Positions 26,401 through 33,670 of a stretch of DNA of 64,000 bases are shown one piece after another (within the stretch, counting starts at the first letter, position 1; the number at the start of each line of letters is the position of its first letter). Source of the DNA: Spongiibacter sp. IMCC21906. GTDB taxonomy: Bacteria > Pseudomonadota > Gammaproteobacteria > Pseudomonadales > Spongiibacteraceae. The notes beneath the pieces were generated by a model that saw only the letters and a program-made list of their open reading frames with translations, was not told the origin of the DNA and did no database searches. Where the stretch lies: the NCBI RefSeq assembly GCF_001010805.1, contig NZ_CP011477.1, forward strand, positions 2,908,501-2,972,500. The letters run 5' to 3'. The translations under genes and the position numbers were made by a program.

Positions 26401-26962
26401 CAAAACCCGCGGCGCCAAAATCCAGACAGTCCTGCACATTCGCCGGGGCCAGAATAGGAATACTACAATGGATAAACGCCCGCTCACTCTGGGCGGCCAA
26501 TGTTGACGATTTGCCCGCATGGTCATCCCCCGCCACCACCAACACACCACCGTGGGGATGGCTGCCCCCAAAGTTTCCGTGCTTAAGTGGATCGCAGGAA
26601 CGGTCTATGCCCGGCGCTTTGCCGTACCAAATCGCAAACACACCATCAACAGTGGTATCAGGAGTATCGGCTATTTGCTGGGTGCCCCAGGCCGCAGTTG
26701 CCGCAATATCCTCATTCACACCGGGTTCAAACACAATCTGGTTTTCGACCAGTAGCGTCTGTATTTGCCACAAGGCCTGATCATAACCGCCAATAGGTGA
26801 GCCACGGTAACCCGAAATATAACCGCCAGTATTGAGTCCTGCGGCCGTATCAAGGGCTTTTTGCAACAGGGGAAGTCGCACCAATGCCTGAGTGCCAGAC
26901 ATTAAAACCGTACGGTTATCGGCGAGGTATTTATCTTCTAGGGCAACGTCTCTCAGCGCCAT
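23444..26962 (-). CDS. Indolepyruvate/2-oxoacid:ferredoxin oxidoreductase (alpha-gamma fusion)
   Basis: This 1172-residue fusion oxidatively decarboxylates 2-oxoacids to acyl-CoA with reduction of ferredoxin. The N-terminal domain shows NTGGYISGYRGSPIGGYDQ. CSGCPHN is near residue 434 and the thiamine diphosphate segment GDGTYYHSG near 495, with the paired DAVAMTGGQ after it. A cysteine-rich region near 634-680 (CEGCGDC, then CNKDYSC and FCPSF) can bind iron-sulphur clusters. The gamma-type domain starts at GIGGTGVV near 725. The C-terminal ~200 residues are a helical DUF. These fused enzymes occur in aerobic proteobacteria, with aryl- or branched 2-oxoacids as substrates. Here it sits inside an acyl-CoA gene cluster. 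Confidence 0.9.
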   Translation of the reverse strand: MALRDVALEDKYLADNRTVLMSGTQALVRLPLLQKALDTAAGLNTGGYISGYRGSPIGGYDQALWQIQTLLVENQIVFEPGVNEDIAATAAWGTQQIADTPDTTVDGVFAIWYGKAPGIDRSCDPLKHGNFGGSHPHGGVLVVAGDDHAGKSSTLAAQSERAFIHCSIPILAPANVQDCLDFGAAGFAMSRYSGLYTGFKATNETLELTATVDVDTSRYQFIYPDKGELPEEGVHFVSTHIDRLRSDVVVTRYRIPLVHKFVRANNIDRVLIDAPKRKLGIVTAGKATQDVMQALTKLGINTERAKALGISVYQVGCVWPLEPEGLKDFAKGHEELLFVEEKREVVQPQATSILYGSVDAPRISGKQDDQGKFLLPEDIQLTQSEVALAVFQRMLRAEMVDEDLKTRADIIRAEQAFSEKNSVAPIARSPFFCSGCPHNSSLKKPDGSYSAGGIGCHSMALYHHDYMMPNTHMGGEGGQWIGLAHFTKLPHIFQNMGDGTYYHSGLLAIRAASASGQNITYKILFNDAVAMTGGQPVEGNLSVGEISHQVLAEGANECVVVSDRPELFGPASKLAPGVKVHHRDDLQEVQDRLRKVPGLTVLIYEQTCAAEKRRRRKRGNFPDPAKRMFINPAVCEGCGDCSVQSNCVSLVPKETELGRKRAVDQSNCNKDYSCVKGFCPSFVTVLGGEPRKPEKADLGSGLFADIPEPQHPVIVNSYGVMISGIGGTGVVTVGAVLAMAAHLEHKQSSVFDMTGLSQKNGAVYSHLRIAETRDNIGSQRLGAGEADLVLAFDMVAAQSAEPLLAVNQHMSKIVANTKVMPTAAFQKNPDMQFSSRELLERFINMVGNDAVHPLDASGLGQTLSGDSIAANMMLVGYATQLGLLPLSVAAIERAIEINGVAVKFNLEAFNLGRLCVHAPEKIEALLNSVNNTAPIERLEALDDIVAHRMALLENYQDASYASRYKALVDSVVAVDARFPEKNQALSKTVARYGAKLMAYKDEYEVARLYTAPEFMRQLKETFQGNMKLKFNLAPPLLSKTDAYSGLPRKKEYGSWMMFSFKLLAKLKFLRGTALDVFGYTAERKMERALIEEYFQTVAKLCTEIDADTYDTAVEIAAIPEHIRGFGHIKEQHVKTVRRSQARLWKQFENAGVDPEAANLIAVDSVEVFEPQA

Positions 26963-27053
26963 CGGTAACTCCCATCATTATCTTTATAAACTAGCGCTTA
27001 CTATATTGCTCTGCCTTGGCAAGCTGAATAACGCGGCAGGCCGCGACTAAGCC

Positions 27054-27080
27054 AAACGTGACAATTTAATTGTCACGTTT
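27054..27080. promoter_or_regulatory. Perfect 12-bp-arm palindrome
   Basis: AAACGTGACAAT (27054-27065) and ATTGTCACGTTT (27069-27080) flank a 3-bp TTA centre. It lies 92 bp upstream of the oxidoreductase ATG and 50 bp past the stop of the upstream SDR gene. It can be either an operator for a TetR- or GntR-like regulator or the SDR transcript terminator. The absence of a T-tail favours an operator. Confidence 0.5.
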
Positions 27081-27129
27081 GTTATTGAGACCTTTACGGA
27101 AAGACGCTATCAAGACAAAAACACCGCCC

Positions 27130-27891
27130 TCACTGCTCCATCACCACTCCAAAAGCCTGCATCGACGTACCGGTACTCCAGCCACCATCAACAGAAAGAA
27201 CTTGCCCGGTAATGTAACCCGCATCGTCACTGACCAAAAAATGAATCGCCGCGGCAAGCTCTTCTGTTTTTCCAATCCGCCCTAACGGTGCGAAGATTCG
27301 TGCATTTTTTGCGACCATTTCAGGCGCTTCTCGCATGGCCATCGGCGTATCAATAATGCCCGGCGCAACAGCGTTAACCCGAACATTTGCACAGGCACAT
27401 TCAATCGCCGCCGTTTGAGTTAGCGCAATAATTCCCCCTTTAGCGGCGCCATATTCCGTCCACTGTGGAAACCCGCGCACAGCCGTAATCGAGGTAAGAT
27501 TTACAATCGCCCCACCATTTTTCATTCTGGCGGCCGCCTCTTTTGTCCCCATTTGAGCACTCAGAAAATTGACCTTCCAAAATCGTAGCGAGTTCTCAGG
27601 GCTATCAATATCAGCAAGCATTCGGCCCGTAGACACCGCCGCATTATTGACCATGATGTCTAATTTGCCATATTGAGAAACGGCGTAATCACAAAGCTCA
27701 ATAATCTGCTGATGCTCACTCACATCACAATGCCGGTAATCACCACCCCAGGCAGCAACTGCTTCAGAACAGTCTGTAATATCGGCCACAATCACAGTAG
27801 CGCCCGCACGCTGCAGGCGCTGGGCGGTTGCCTCACCAATACCAGAAGCCCCTCCGGTAACAATGGCAACCTTGCCTTCAAGTGAAAACAT
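27130..27891 (-). CDS. SDR-family NAD(P)-dependent oxidoreductase
   Basis: A 253-residue classical short-chain dehydrogenase. The cofactor loop is TGGASGIG (residues 12-19); an Asp in IVADITD near residue 36 suggests NAD(H). The NNAAVS strand, Ser in LTSITAV, and YGAAK with catalytic Tyr and Lys are all present, and the C-terminus has TGQVLSVDGGWSTG. It should oxidise a secondary alcohol or reduce a ketone. The ATG has GGGAGAGAG upstream. It lies between the EthD-like gene (59 bp) and the 2-oxoacid oxidoreductase (167 bp). The substrate is unknown. Confidence 0.88.
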   Translation of the reverse strand: MFSLEGKVAIVTGGASGIGEATAQRLQRAGATVIVADITDCSEAVAAWGGDYRHCDVSEHQQIIELCDYAVSQYGKLDIMVNNAAVSTGRMLADIDSPENSLRFWKVNFLSAQMGTKEAAARMKNGGAIVNLTSITAVRGFPQWTEYGAAKGGIIALTQTAAIECACANVRVNAVAPGIIDTPMAMREAPEMVAKNARIFAPLGRIGKTEELAAAIHFLVSDDAGYITGQVLSVDGGWSTGTSMQAFGVVMEQ

Positions 27892-27950
27892 ACTCTCTCC
27901 CGACTTGTACTCAATAACACGAAATTAATACGTGTTTAAAATAAAAATGC

Positions 27951-28940
27951 TTAGCGAACGCTATCGCCATACACCGCTTTTAAGACCGGATCAGATAATT
28001 GATTATCAGCGCCGATCCGCTTAATTAAGGCCATCGCCGGACCGCCTCGCAGCCCCATTAAACTGATCTTGCCATCGACTACCATCGCGTATCGCTGGGC
28101 CACCGCATAAGCCAGCTGTACACGCTGACCATCATTGCCAAGAATTGACTGTCGTTGCAGGCACTGCAGCGTGTGCGCTCTATCACTAAACTGCAGCTCT
28201 AATGAAGCATCCATTAACTGAGCTGGCTGGTGATTCACATTCGGCGCTTGCCAAGCGTTCGCGTCATAGGGCTGAAAGTAATTCACTCTCAAACGCTGCA
28301 GGCCGTCATCACACTGTACGACCAGTTCCGCAAGGGCGTTATCAAGGCTGGCTCGAAATTCCGAGCTATTTTCATCAGCGCCCGCCGCCAATAAAACAAC
28401 CACGCTATCGCCACTGCCTTCAGCAGCCAGCGTCGCTAATGGTGCAGCACTACGCAGCGTTATACTGTCTCCTGGAAGGGCCCCATATAAATAGCTAAAG
28501 CTAAATACATTCTGTTCGTCATGCTTAATCAGCTCAGCCTGGGAGCTAGACGCCAAACCAGCGATAGCCTCCGCGCTGCAAAAGCTCACATCAGCAAAAC
28601 CCGCCAACGGTTCTACGGTTTTATCGTAAGCTTCGGGCAGTTGCCGCAGCTCAGTGAGTTCGCCGTTGAGATGGTATTGTCGATAGGCCCAAAACCCAGG
28701 AATGCGGGTTGCCAACATCCCGTGTATATCCCGCCAGTAAGCATAAAAGTCAGCACTGCTAACGCCCTCTCGCTTACCGAGTAAAGCCACCGTCGAAAAA
28801 GGCCCTGCTTCACCAGACCGGCACAGGGGCTCGCCATCGGGCGGTGGCGCAGCCTGAGCAAGAACTTCTGCAGGTGTACCCTGCAGACCGAGAAAAAGAC
28901 AACATACGCCCAAGGTTTTGATAATAGCTTTTTGGTACAT
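27951..28940 (-). CDS. Exported protein with EthD-like dimeric alpha-beta barrel domain
   Basis: A 329-residue protein starting at the ATG at 28940, which has AAGAAGA upstream. A signal peptide (IIKTLGVCCLFLGLQGTPAEVLAQA) should send it to the periplasm. Residues about 48-100 (TVALLGKREGVSSADFYAYW, then DIHG) match the EthD domain, which begins with a beta strand and a W-x(2-3)-H-G turn. The C-terminal half may hold a second, diverged copy. EthD proteins are usually cytoplasmic accessory proteins of P450 or polyketide pathways, so export is unusual. Function not recognised. Downstream of it lies an SDR gene; upstream the MITE-like element. Confidence 0.7.
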   Translation of the reverse strand: MYQKAIIKTLGVCCLFLGLQGTPAEVLAQAAPPPDGEPLCRSGEAGPFSTVALLGKREGVSSADFYAYWRDIHGMLATRIPGFWAYRQYHLNGELTELRQLPEAYDKTVEPLAGFADVSFCSAEAIAGLASSSQAELIKHDEQNVFSFSYLYGALPGDSITLRSAAPLATLAAEGSGDSVVVLLAAGADENSSEFRASLDNALAELVVQCDDGLQRLRVNYFQPYDANAWQAPNVNHQPAQLMDASLELQFSDRAHTLQCLQRQSILGNDGQRVQLAYAVAQRYAMVVDGKISLMGLRGGPAMALIKRIGADNQLSDPVLKAVYGDSVR

Positions 28941-28996
28941 GATCAAATCTTCTTATATTTATTAAAAAACACGAAACAATAATGTCGATCATTAAA

Positions 28997-29316
28997 TTAA
29001 GGCAGTTCTGATTAATTCGGTGATATCTCAAGCTTAGCCAAAAGCGGCTCAACAAGGCGCCGACATGAAGGAATGCTGATTGCCTTTCAAGTGGTGGCAA
29101 CGCAGTTGAGCCGCTTTTGGCTAAGCCCCGAGGGGCGGGCCTCTGGCGCACACTGAACTGCGTTGCCATGCTCATTAAGGACAACCAGCCTTAATCTCGG
29201 CAACTGCTCCTGCGTTGCGCTAACTCCTGCATCCATGCAGTCGTTCGCATCGCGCCTTGCCAGTGCGCGCCAGAGACTCCGTTGAAACATTACCGAATTA
29301 ATCAGAGCTGCCTTAA
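28997..29316. mobile_element. MITE-like, palindrome-rich element with 25-bp terminal inverted repeats
   Basis: The ends are 25-bp inverted repeats (28997-29021 and 29292-29316) with one mismatch, beginning TTAAGGCAG and containing CTGATTAATTCGGT. Inside are a perfect 22-bp inverted repeat (29032-29053/29105-29126), a perfect 13-bp pair (29095-29107/29156-29168), a 15-bp pair with one mismatch (29141-29155/29261-29275) and small hairpins at 29174-29195 and 29227-29240. No transposase is encoded. The palindromic TTAA at each end prevents a decision between target duplication and element end. The right TTAA contains the stop codon of the FAD-linked oxidase gene. Confidence 0.75.
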
Positions 29317-30740
29317 CTATAGCTGTCCAGTACTTTGTTTGGGTTAAGAATTCCTTTGGGGTCCAGGGTCGTTTTCAATAACTTCATCAAGCTGATTTCT
29401 TCAAGACTTCTGGACAGGTGTAGAAAGTCCTTCTTTTCAAGACCAATACCATGTTCGGCCGAAATACTGCCGTCGATACTCGCCAACGGTTCGTATACAC
29501 AATGCTCAACGGCCCGTCCTGCACCCGGCTCTTTGCTGCCACAGCCCACTGCGATATGCAAATTGCCATCCCCTACATGACCAAGAAAACACACCTTCCC
29601 TTCCGGCCACTTGGCTTTAATATTCTGGGTAACATCCGTCATATACTGCTGCATATCGCCAATAGGCATACTGACATCAAAGGCCTGAAACGGCTGCAGA
29701 TCCTTTACCACATATTCAAGGTCTTCACGTAACTGCCAAATGCTTTCTCGTTCTGCCTGCGATTTAGGTATCACCGCATCGGCAATTATTCCAGTTTCCA
29801 GTGCATCAACCAGCACTTGTTCAAAGCGGCCAGCGTCCAAATCAATATCAAAGCCCAGAGACTCGGTAATAACATAATAGGGATAGCTTCCCTCAATAGG
29901 CGCACTGTGACGACCCGGGGCGGTATTGATACCGTAAAAATGGGCATCCAGAACCTCAAAGGCGCTGAGGTTACCGCCCAGGCTTTTATCCATATAGCGT
30001 AAAAACCGGCTCACACTATCAAAATCATTCAGGGCAACCATCGCCGCATTTTCACTTCGGGGTTTCTCATAAAGGCGCAATACCAGTTTGGTAATAACAC
30101 CCAAGGTACCTTCGCTACCCATAAACAGCTGCTTAATATCGTAGCCCGAATTGTTTTTGAGCATCTTGTTCATCGAGCTGATCACGGTGCCATCCGCCAT
30201 CACCGCTTCCAGCCCCATGACTAGCGAGCGCATCATGCCGTAGCGAATCACTCGAATACCGCCAGCATTGGTAGCGGCATTACCGCCTACCTGACAAGAA
30301 CCCCTCCCTCCCAGATCCAGAGGAAAAATCAGCTCATACTGCTCAAGATTTTCTTGCAGGTTTTGTAAAATCACCCCGGCTTGTACAACCGCCGTTCGAT
30401 TCACCGTGTCTACAGACTCAATCTGATTCATTCGCTCCATAGACAAAATAATATCCTGGGGCCGGGTTTGCGTTGCCCTTACCCAACCCGACATACCCCC
30501 CTGGGTCACAACAGGACGACCAGCGTCATTGCACAGTTTTAAAACCTGAGAAACTTCTGCCGTGGTGGTGGGCCTCACCAATAATTGGCTCTCTACTCGG
30601 TCCATGAAATAACCTGGACTGCGAGAGGTAACCGTATCGCCTTGCAATACCCCGCTGCTGCCGACAATATCAATCAGCTGCGCGATAAAAGCACTATCCT
30701 CTGCATTGCTCACTGCTGCGGTGTCGCCATGCTTATCCAT
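29313..30740 (-). CDS. FAD-linked oxidase (D-2-hydroxyacid dehydrogenase, GlcD/DLD type)
   Basis: A flavoprotein of about 475 residues with a PP-loop FAD-binding domain (RPVVTQGGMSGWVRATQTRP; VGGNAATNAGGIRVIRYG) and a C-terminal oxidase domain with CFLGHVGDGNLHIAVG and SAEHGIGLEKK. These are signatures of D-lactate, glycolate and D-2-hydroxyglutarate dehydrogenases. It would oxidise a 2-hydroxyacid to a 2-oxoacid, which the nearby 2-oxoacid:ferredoxin oxidoreductase could use (inference). A GTG at 30749 overlapping the Rieske stop by 4 nt is an alternative start; the ATG at 30740 has GAAGG close upstream. The stop codon TAA comes from the end of the MITE-like element. Confidence 0.88.
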   Translation of the reverse strand: MDKHGDTAAVSNAEDSAFIAQLIDIVGSSGVLQGDTVTSRSPGYFMDRVESQLLVRPTTTAEVSQVLKLCNDAGRPVVTQGGMSGWVRATQTRPQDIILSMERMNQIESVDTVNRTAVVQAGVILQNLQENLEQYELIFPLDLGGRGSCQVGGNAATNAGGIRVIRYGMMRSLVMGLEAVMADGTVISSMNKMLKNNSGYDIKQLFMGSEGTLGVITKLVLRLYEKPRSENAAMVALNDFDSVSRFLRYMDKSLGGNLSAFEVLDAHFYGINTAPGRHSAPIEGSYPYYVITESLGFDIDLDAGRFEQVLVDALETGIIADAVIPKSQAERESIWQLREDLEYVVKDLQPFQAFDVSMPIGDMQQYMTDVTQNIKAKWPEGKVCFLGHVGDGNLHIAVGCGSKEPGAGRAVEHCVYEPLASIDGSISAEHGIGLEKKDFLHLSRSLEEISLMKLLKTTLDPKGILNPNKVLDSYS

Positions 30741-30745
30741 AACCT

Positions 30746-31060
30746 TCACTCCACCGCAATTCGCACAGTGCCATCTTCCACACTAACCGGATAGGTTTTC
30801 TGGGATAGCGACGGATCCATTAAACACTCGCCGCTGCGAAGGTCGTATTCCCAACCATGCCATGGACAAGTAATCACCATTTCATCATCGATGACTTCGC
30901 CCCGGCACAAAGGCCCACCGGCATGTCCACAAACCCCATCTACCGCATAAAATTCGCCATCAATATTAACCAAGGCAATCACTTGCTTGCCGTGTTCAAT
31001 TTTATGAATTTTCCCCGGCTGCAAATCGTCTACCTGGCCAGCAGTTATTGATTCTGTCAT
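30746..31060 (-). CDS. Rieske [2Fe-2S] ferredoxin
   Basis: A 104-residue Rieske protein. The two cluster-binding boxes are C-G-H in GVCGHAGGPLCRGE and C-P-W-H in VITCPWHGWEYDLRSG, giving the Cys/His pairs of a Rieske centre. It is soluble, with no membrane anchor. It sits 39 bp after a cytochrome P450 gene and directly abuts the FAD-linked oxidase, so it could carry electrons to the P450 or from the flavoprotein. Rieske proteins usually serve ring-hydroxylating oxygenases; none is near here. GAGGAGAAA stands before the ATG. Confidence 0.93.
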   Translation of the reverse strand: MTESITAGQVDDLQPGKIHKIEHGKQVIALVNIDGEFYAVDGVCGHAGGPLCRGEVIDDEMVITCPWHGWEYDLRSGECLMDPSLSQKTYPVSVEDGTVRIAVE

Positions 31061-31099
31061 TGCTTCTTTCTCCTCTTCGCCACGTCTTATCTACGCCAT

Positions 31100-32299
31100 T
31101 CAAGCCAGTTCGTAACGAACCGGCAAAGTGGCAGGGCCATGCGCAAAATAGGAATCTATCCAGCGAATTTCTGCTGTTTTTTGTAGCGGCTCAAGCACTT
31201 TAAAGCGATCAAACAACCTGTTTACCGCGATAGCGGCTTCAAACTTGCTCAGAAAACTGCCCATACAAAAATGCGGCCCTTGACCAAAGGTGCAATAGCC
31301 TCTGACATCGCGATTTAAATCAAACTTACCCGGGTTCGGAAACTTTTCAGGGTCACGGTTTGCGCTGCCCAACAAAGGCATAACCATCGTGTTTTCAGGA
31401 ATGGTGACGCCACCCAATACGACTTCACGAGTGGTATGACGAAACAAGCTCTGGACCGGCGGCCGATAACGCAACTGTTCTTCTAGTAACTGCGGCACCA
31501 AAGACCGATCCGCACGGGCAGCAGCAAATGCTTCGGGATACTCGTTAACACCGGCAAACAAGCCACCTATAAGATTTGTGGTAGTTTCCGTGCCGCCGAT
31601 CAGCAACAGAATTGACAAATTCAACACTTCAATTTTGCTTAACTTCTCGCCATTAACCTCAGCCTTGATAAAGGCACTGATCATATCGTCGCCGGGATTC
31701 TCGGTGCGCTCATCAATAATCTTGCTGAAGTAGGCACGCAGGCTGTCAGAGGCGTGTTTGATTTCTTTTAATCTTGCCTCGTCGTACACCGCCCGATTAG
31801 AGGCCGCCAGTAAATTATCAACCCAATGCTTAAAATCCAGTCGCATGCTTTTATCAATTCCCAGCATTTCTGCAATCACGCTAACGGGGAACAACGCCGC
31901 AAAATCCCAGGCCATGTCAAAGGTATTGTCATCAGAAACCGATATCGCATGCTCGACTAATTCGTCGGAGATTTGGATGATTTTCTCTTCCAGCTTCTTT
32001 AGTTCGCGGGGCAAAAACGCTTTTTGCGCTAAGGTCCGGGTCCGCAAATGATCAGGGGGATCGAGGGAAATCATTGGCTGCACTTCAGGCGCTGGGTCAT
32101 ACTCCCCCAACAGGATCGGCCAGAATTTAGATGATGAATATTGATCTGAGTCGGTAAGCACCGTCATGATTTCATCGTAGCCAGCAACACAAAAACCCTG
32201 CATGGATTCTGACCAGATTACGGGCGCCTTCTCTCTAAGCTCATCGTAAAATGGATAGGGATTTTGCTGAAAATCGGGACTCATAGGGTCGAATTGCAT
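31100..32299 (-). CDS. Cytochrome P450
   Basis: A soluble 399-residue bacterial P450. The haem-ligand Cys345 sits in FGQGPHFCMG, the I-helix oxygen-activation site is LLIGGTETTT, and the K-helix EQLR gives the ExxR motif. The sequence ISLDPPDHLRTRTLAQKAF is the typical C-helix region. It will hydroxylate a hydrophobic substrate with electrons from an iron-sulphur partner, most simply the adjacent Rieske protein (inference). No ferredoxin reductase gene is nearby. The closest families act on terpenes, alkyl chains or steroids, such as CYP107, CYP125-like or CYP153-like; I cannot assign one. AGAGGTA precedes the ATG. Confidence 0.95.
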   Translation of the reverse strand: MQFDPMSPDFQQNPYPFYDELREKAPVIWSESMQGFCVAGYDEIMTVLTDSDQYSSSKFWPILLGEYDPAPEVQPMISLDPPDHLRTRTLAQKAFLPRELKKLEEKIIQISDELVEHAISVSDDNTFDMAWDFAALFPVSVIAEMLGIDKSMRLDFKHWVDNLLAASNRAVYDEARLKEIKHASDSLRAYFSKIIDERTENPGDDMISAFIKAEVNGEKLSKIEVLNLSILLLIGGTETTTNLIGGLFAGVNEYPEAFAAARADRSLVPQLLEEQLRYRPPVQSLFRHTTREVVLGGVTIPENTMVMPLLGSANRDPEKFPNPGKFDLNRDVRGYCTFGQGPHFCMGSFLSKFEAAIAVNRLFDRFKVLEPLQKTAEIRWIDSYFAHGPATLPVRYELA

Positions 32300-32364
32300 G
32301 GGTATACCTCTACTGCAGCGGGACTGTATTCAGTCCCCCACATCTAAATATATCGGATGTATTT

Positions 32365-32781
32365 TTATTGATTAACAATACCGAGCTGACGGAATATTCT
32401 TAACAGATCACAGATGCTTTCTTCGCGCGTGATCTTGCCGTTTTCATCCCACTCCATCAGGGTCATGCCACGGGTCTCTGTTTCTTTTCCCGCCGCAGGC
32501 AAGCCCAAAAAATCACCTGCGTGTTTGGCTTTCCAGGTCCACTGAAAACAGCCTCGGCGCTCATCACCTGCGTAATCAAATACGTCAAAATAATCGTATT
32601 TTTCTTCCGGATTACTGTTATCGAAAATACCGTGAAATTCTTTAAGCGCCTCAAGATCATTCTCAATCTCAATTTGCATATTAATATCGATAAAATAGAA
32701 TTCGGGGGCATAAAGTGCGATTAATTCTTCGCCTTTACGATCAAATAACTTAATCCAATATTGAACCCAATCTTTATTCAT
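32365..32781 (-). CDS. SnoaL-like / NTF2-like protein
   Basis: A 138-residue protein with the cone-shaped alpha+beta fold expected for SnoaL-like members: an N-terminal helix (WVQYWIKLFDRKGEELIALY), then the strand-helix YAPEFYFIDIN, and the C-terminal sheet with FQWTWKAKHAGDFLGLPAAGKETETRGMTLMEWDENGKI. Family members include ketosteroid isomerase-type enzymes, polyketide cyclases and many proteins without a known function. It lies between the P450 (65 bp) and SDR (118 bp) genes, so an isomerase or cyclase step on the same substrate is plausible. CAGGAA stands before the ATG. Confidence 0.78.
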   Translation of the reverse strand: MNKDWVQYWIKLFDRKGEELIALYAPEFYFIDINMQIEIENDLEALKEFHGIFDNSNPEEKYDYFDVFDYAGDERRGCFQWTWKAKHAGDFLGLPAAGKETETRGMTLMEWDENGKITREESICDLLRIFRQLGIVNQ

Positions 32782-32899
32782 AGTGTTATTCCTGTTGTTT
32801 ATTATTAATTTACAGTCTACGTTTTATTCCTGCGGAGGAAATGGCACATAGGGTCAGCTCAACACCAATGCGGACATTTATCCCGCAATAAGCTTGTCA

Positions 32900-33661
32900 C
32901 TACTTTAATAAAACGCCGCCTTCCAGTGCCGTAAGCTGCCCGGACACAAATGCCCCGGCGCGACTGCACAGCGCAATACACATGCCGCCAATATCTTCAG
33001 CCGTGCCCAGCCTCCCCAGCGGAGTTGCATCAATAATGGCGTCTTTCAATCCGGGCTGTGCCGAAAAAAATCCATCGGTCATTTCACTGGGAAAATACCC
33101 CGGCGCAATGGCATTAACGGTAATATGCTGAGCACTGAGATCACTGGCGAGAGTACGAGTCAAATGATGAAGCGCGGCCTTACTGGCGCCATAGGCATAA
33201 GCCATATTGCTGGAGCCCATAATGCCCGCAATAGAGCCAATATTAATGACCCGAGCAGGATCAGCGGGTGAACCCGATGCCAACAATAACGGCATGAGTT
33301 TTTGCACCAGAAAGAAGGGAGCCTTGACGTTTAAGCCCATTACCGCATCAAAGTCATCGCTTTCCACACCCTCTATAGGCGCAGCTGAAAAATAACCCGC
33401 ATTGTTAATTAAAATATCCAGCTTGTTCTCATGGGCCTTAATCTCTGCAACCAGCTCATCCCGCCCCGCATCACTGGCCAAGTCGCATGCAATCGCTTTA
33501 TGACCACTGGAGCTATCCGCTGAGCGCGAGGCAATATAGACTTTGCATCCGGCTTGAGATAGTGAGTCGGCAATCATTTTGCCAATCCCTTTATGACCAC
33601 CAGTAACCAGTGCGACCTTGCCCTCTAAACCAAAAAGCGAACCTAAATATGATGCCGCCAC
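32900..33661 (-). CDS. SDR-family oxidoreductase
   Basis: A 253-residue short-chain dehydrogenase with TGGHKGIG (residues 20-27), ASRSAD following the second strand (suggesting NADP preference through Ser/Arg), the NNAGYFS strand, and a YGASK catalytic pair. The end is FVSGQLTALEGGVLLK. It starts at a GTG preceded by GGGGGC. It is 9 bp from the aldehyde dehydrogenase gene, indicating translational coupling. Oxidation of the alcohol made by the P450 to an aldehyde or ketone, followed by the aldehyde dehydrogenase, is the simplest reading. It is not proved by sequence. Confidence 0.88.
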   Translation of the reverse strand: MAASYLGSLFGLEGKVALVTGGHKGIGKMIADSLSQAGCKVYIASRSADSSSGHKAIACDLASDAGRDELVAEIKAHENKLDILINNAGYFSAAPIEGVESDDFDAVMGLNVKAPFFLVQKLMPLLLASGSPADPARVINIGSIAGIMGSSNMAYAYGASKAALHHLTRTLASDLSAQHITVNAIAPGYFPSEMTDGFFSAQPGLKDAIIDATPLGRLGTAEDIGGMCIALCSRAGAFVSGQLTALEGGVLLK

Positions 33662-33670
33662 TACTGCCCC

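Noticed and set aside
23444-26962. Fusion of the oxidoreductase as an artefact of a lost stop codon
   Set aside because: Single-chain alpha-gamma enzymes of about this length are known in aerobic proteobacteria, so the fusion is normal.
28810-29290. Open frames on the minus strand through the MITE-like element
   Set aside because: They arise from palindromes and the antisense of the EthD gene; no start site or family is recognisable.
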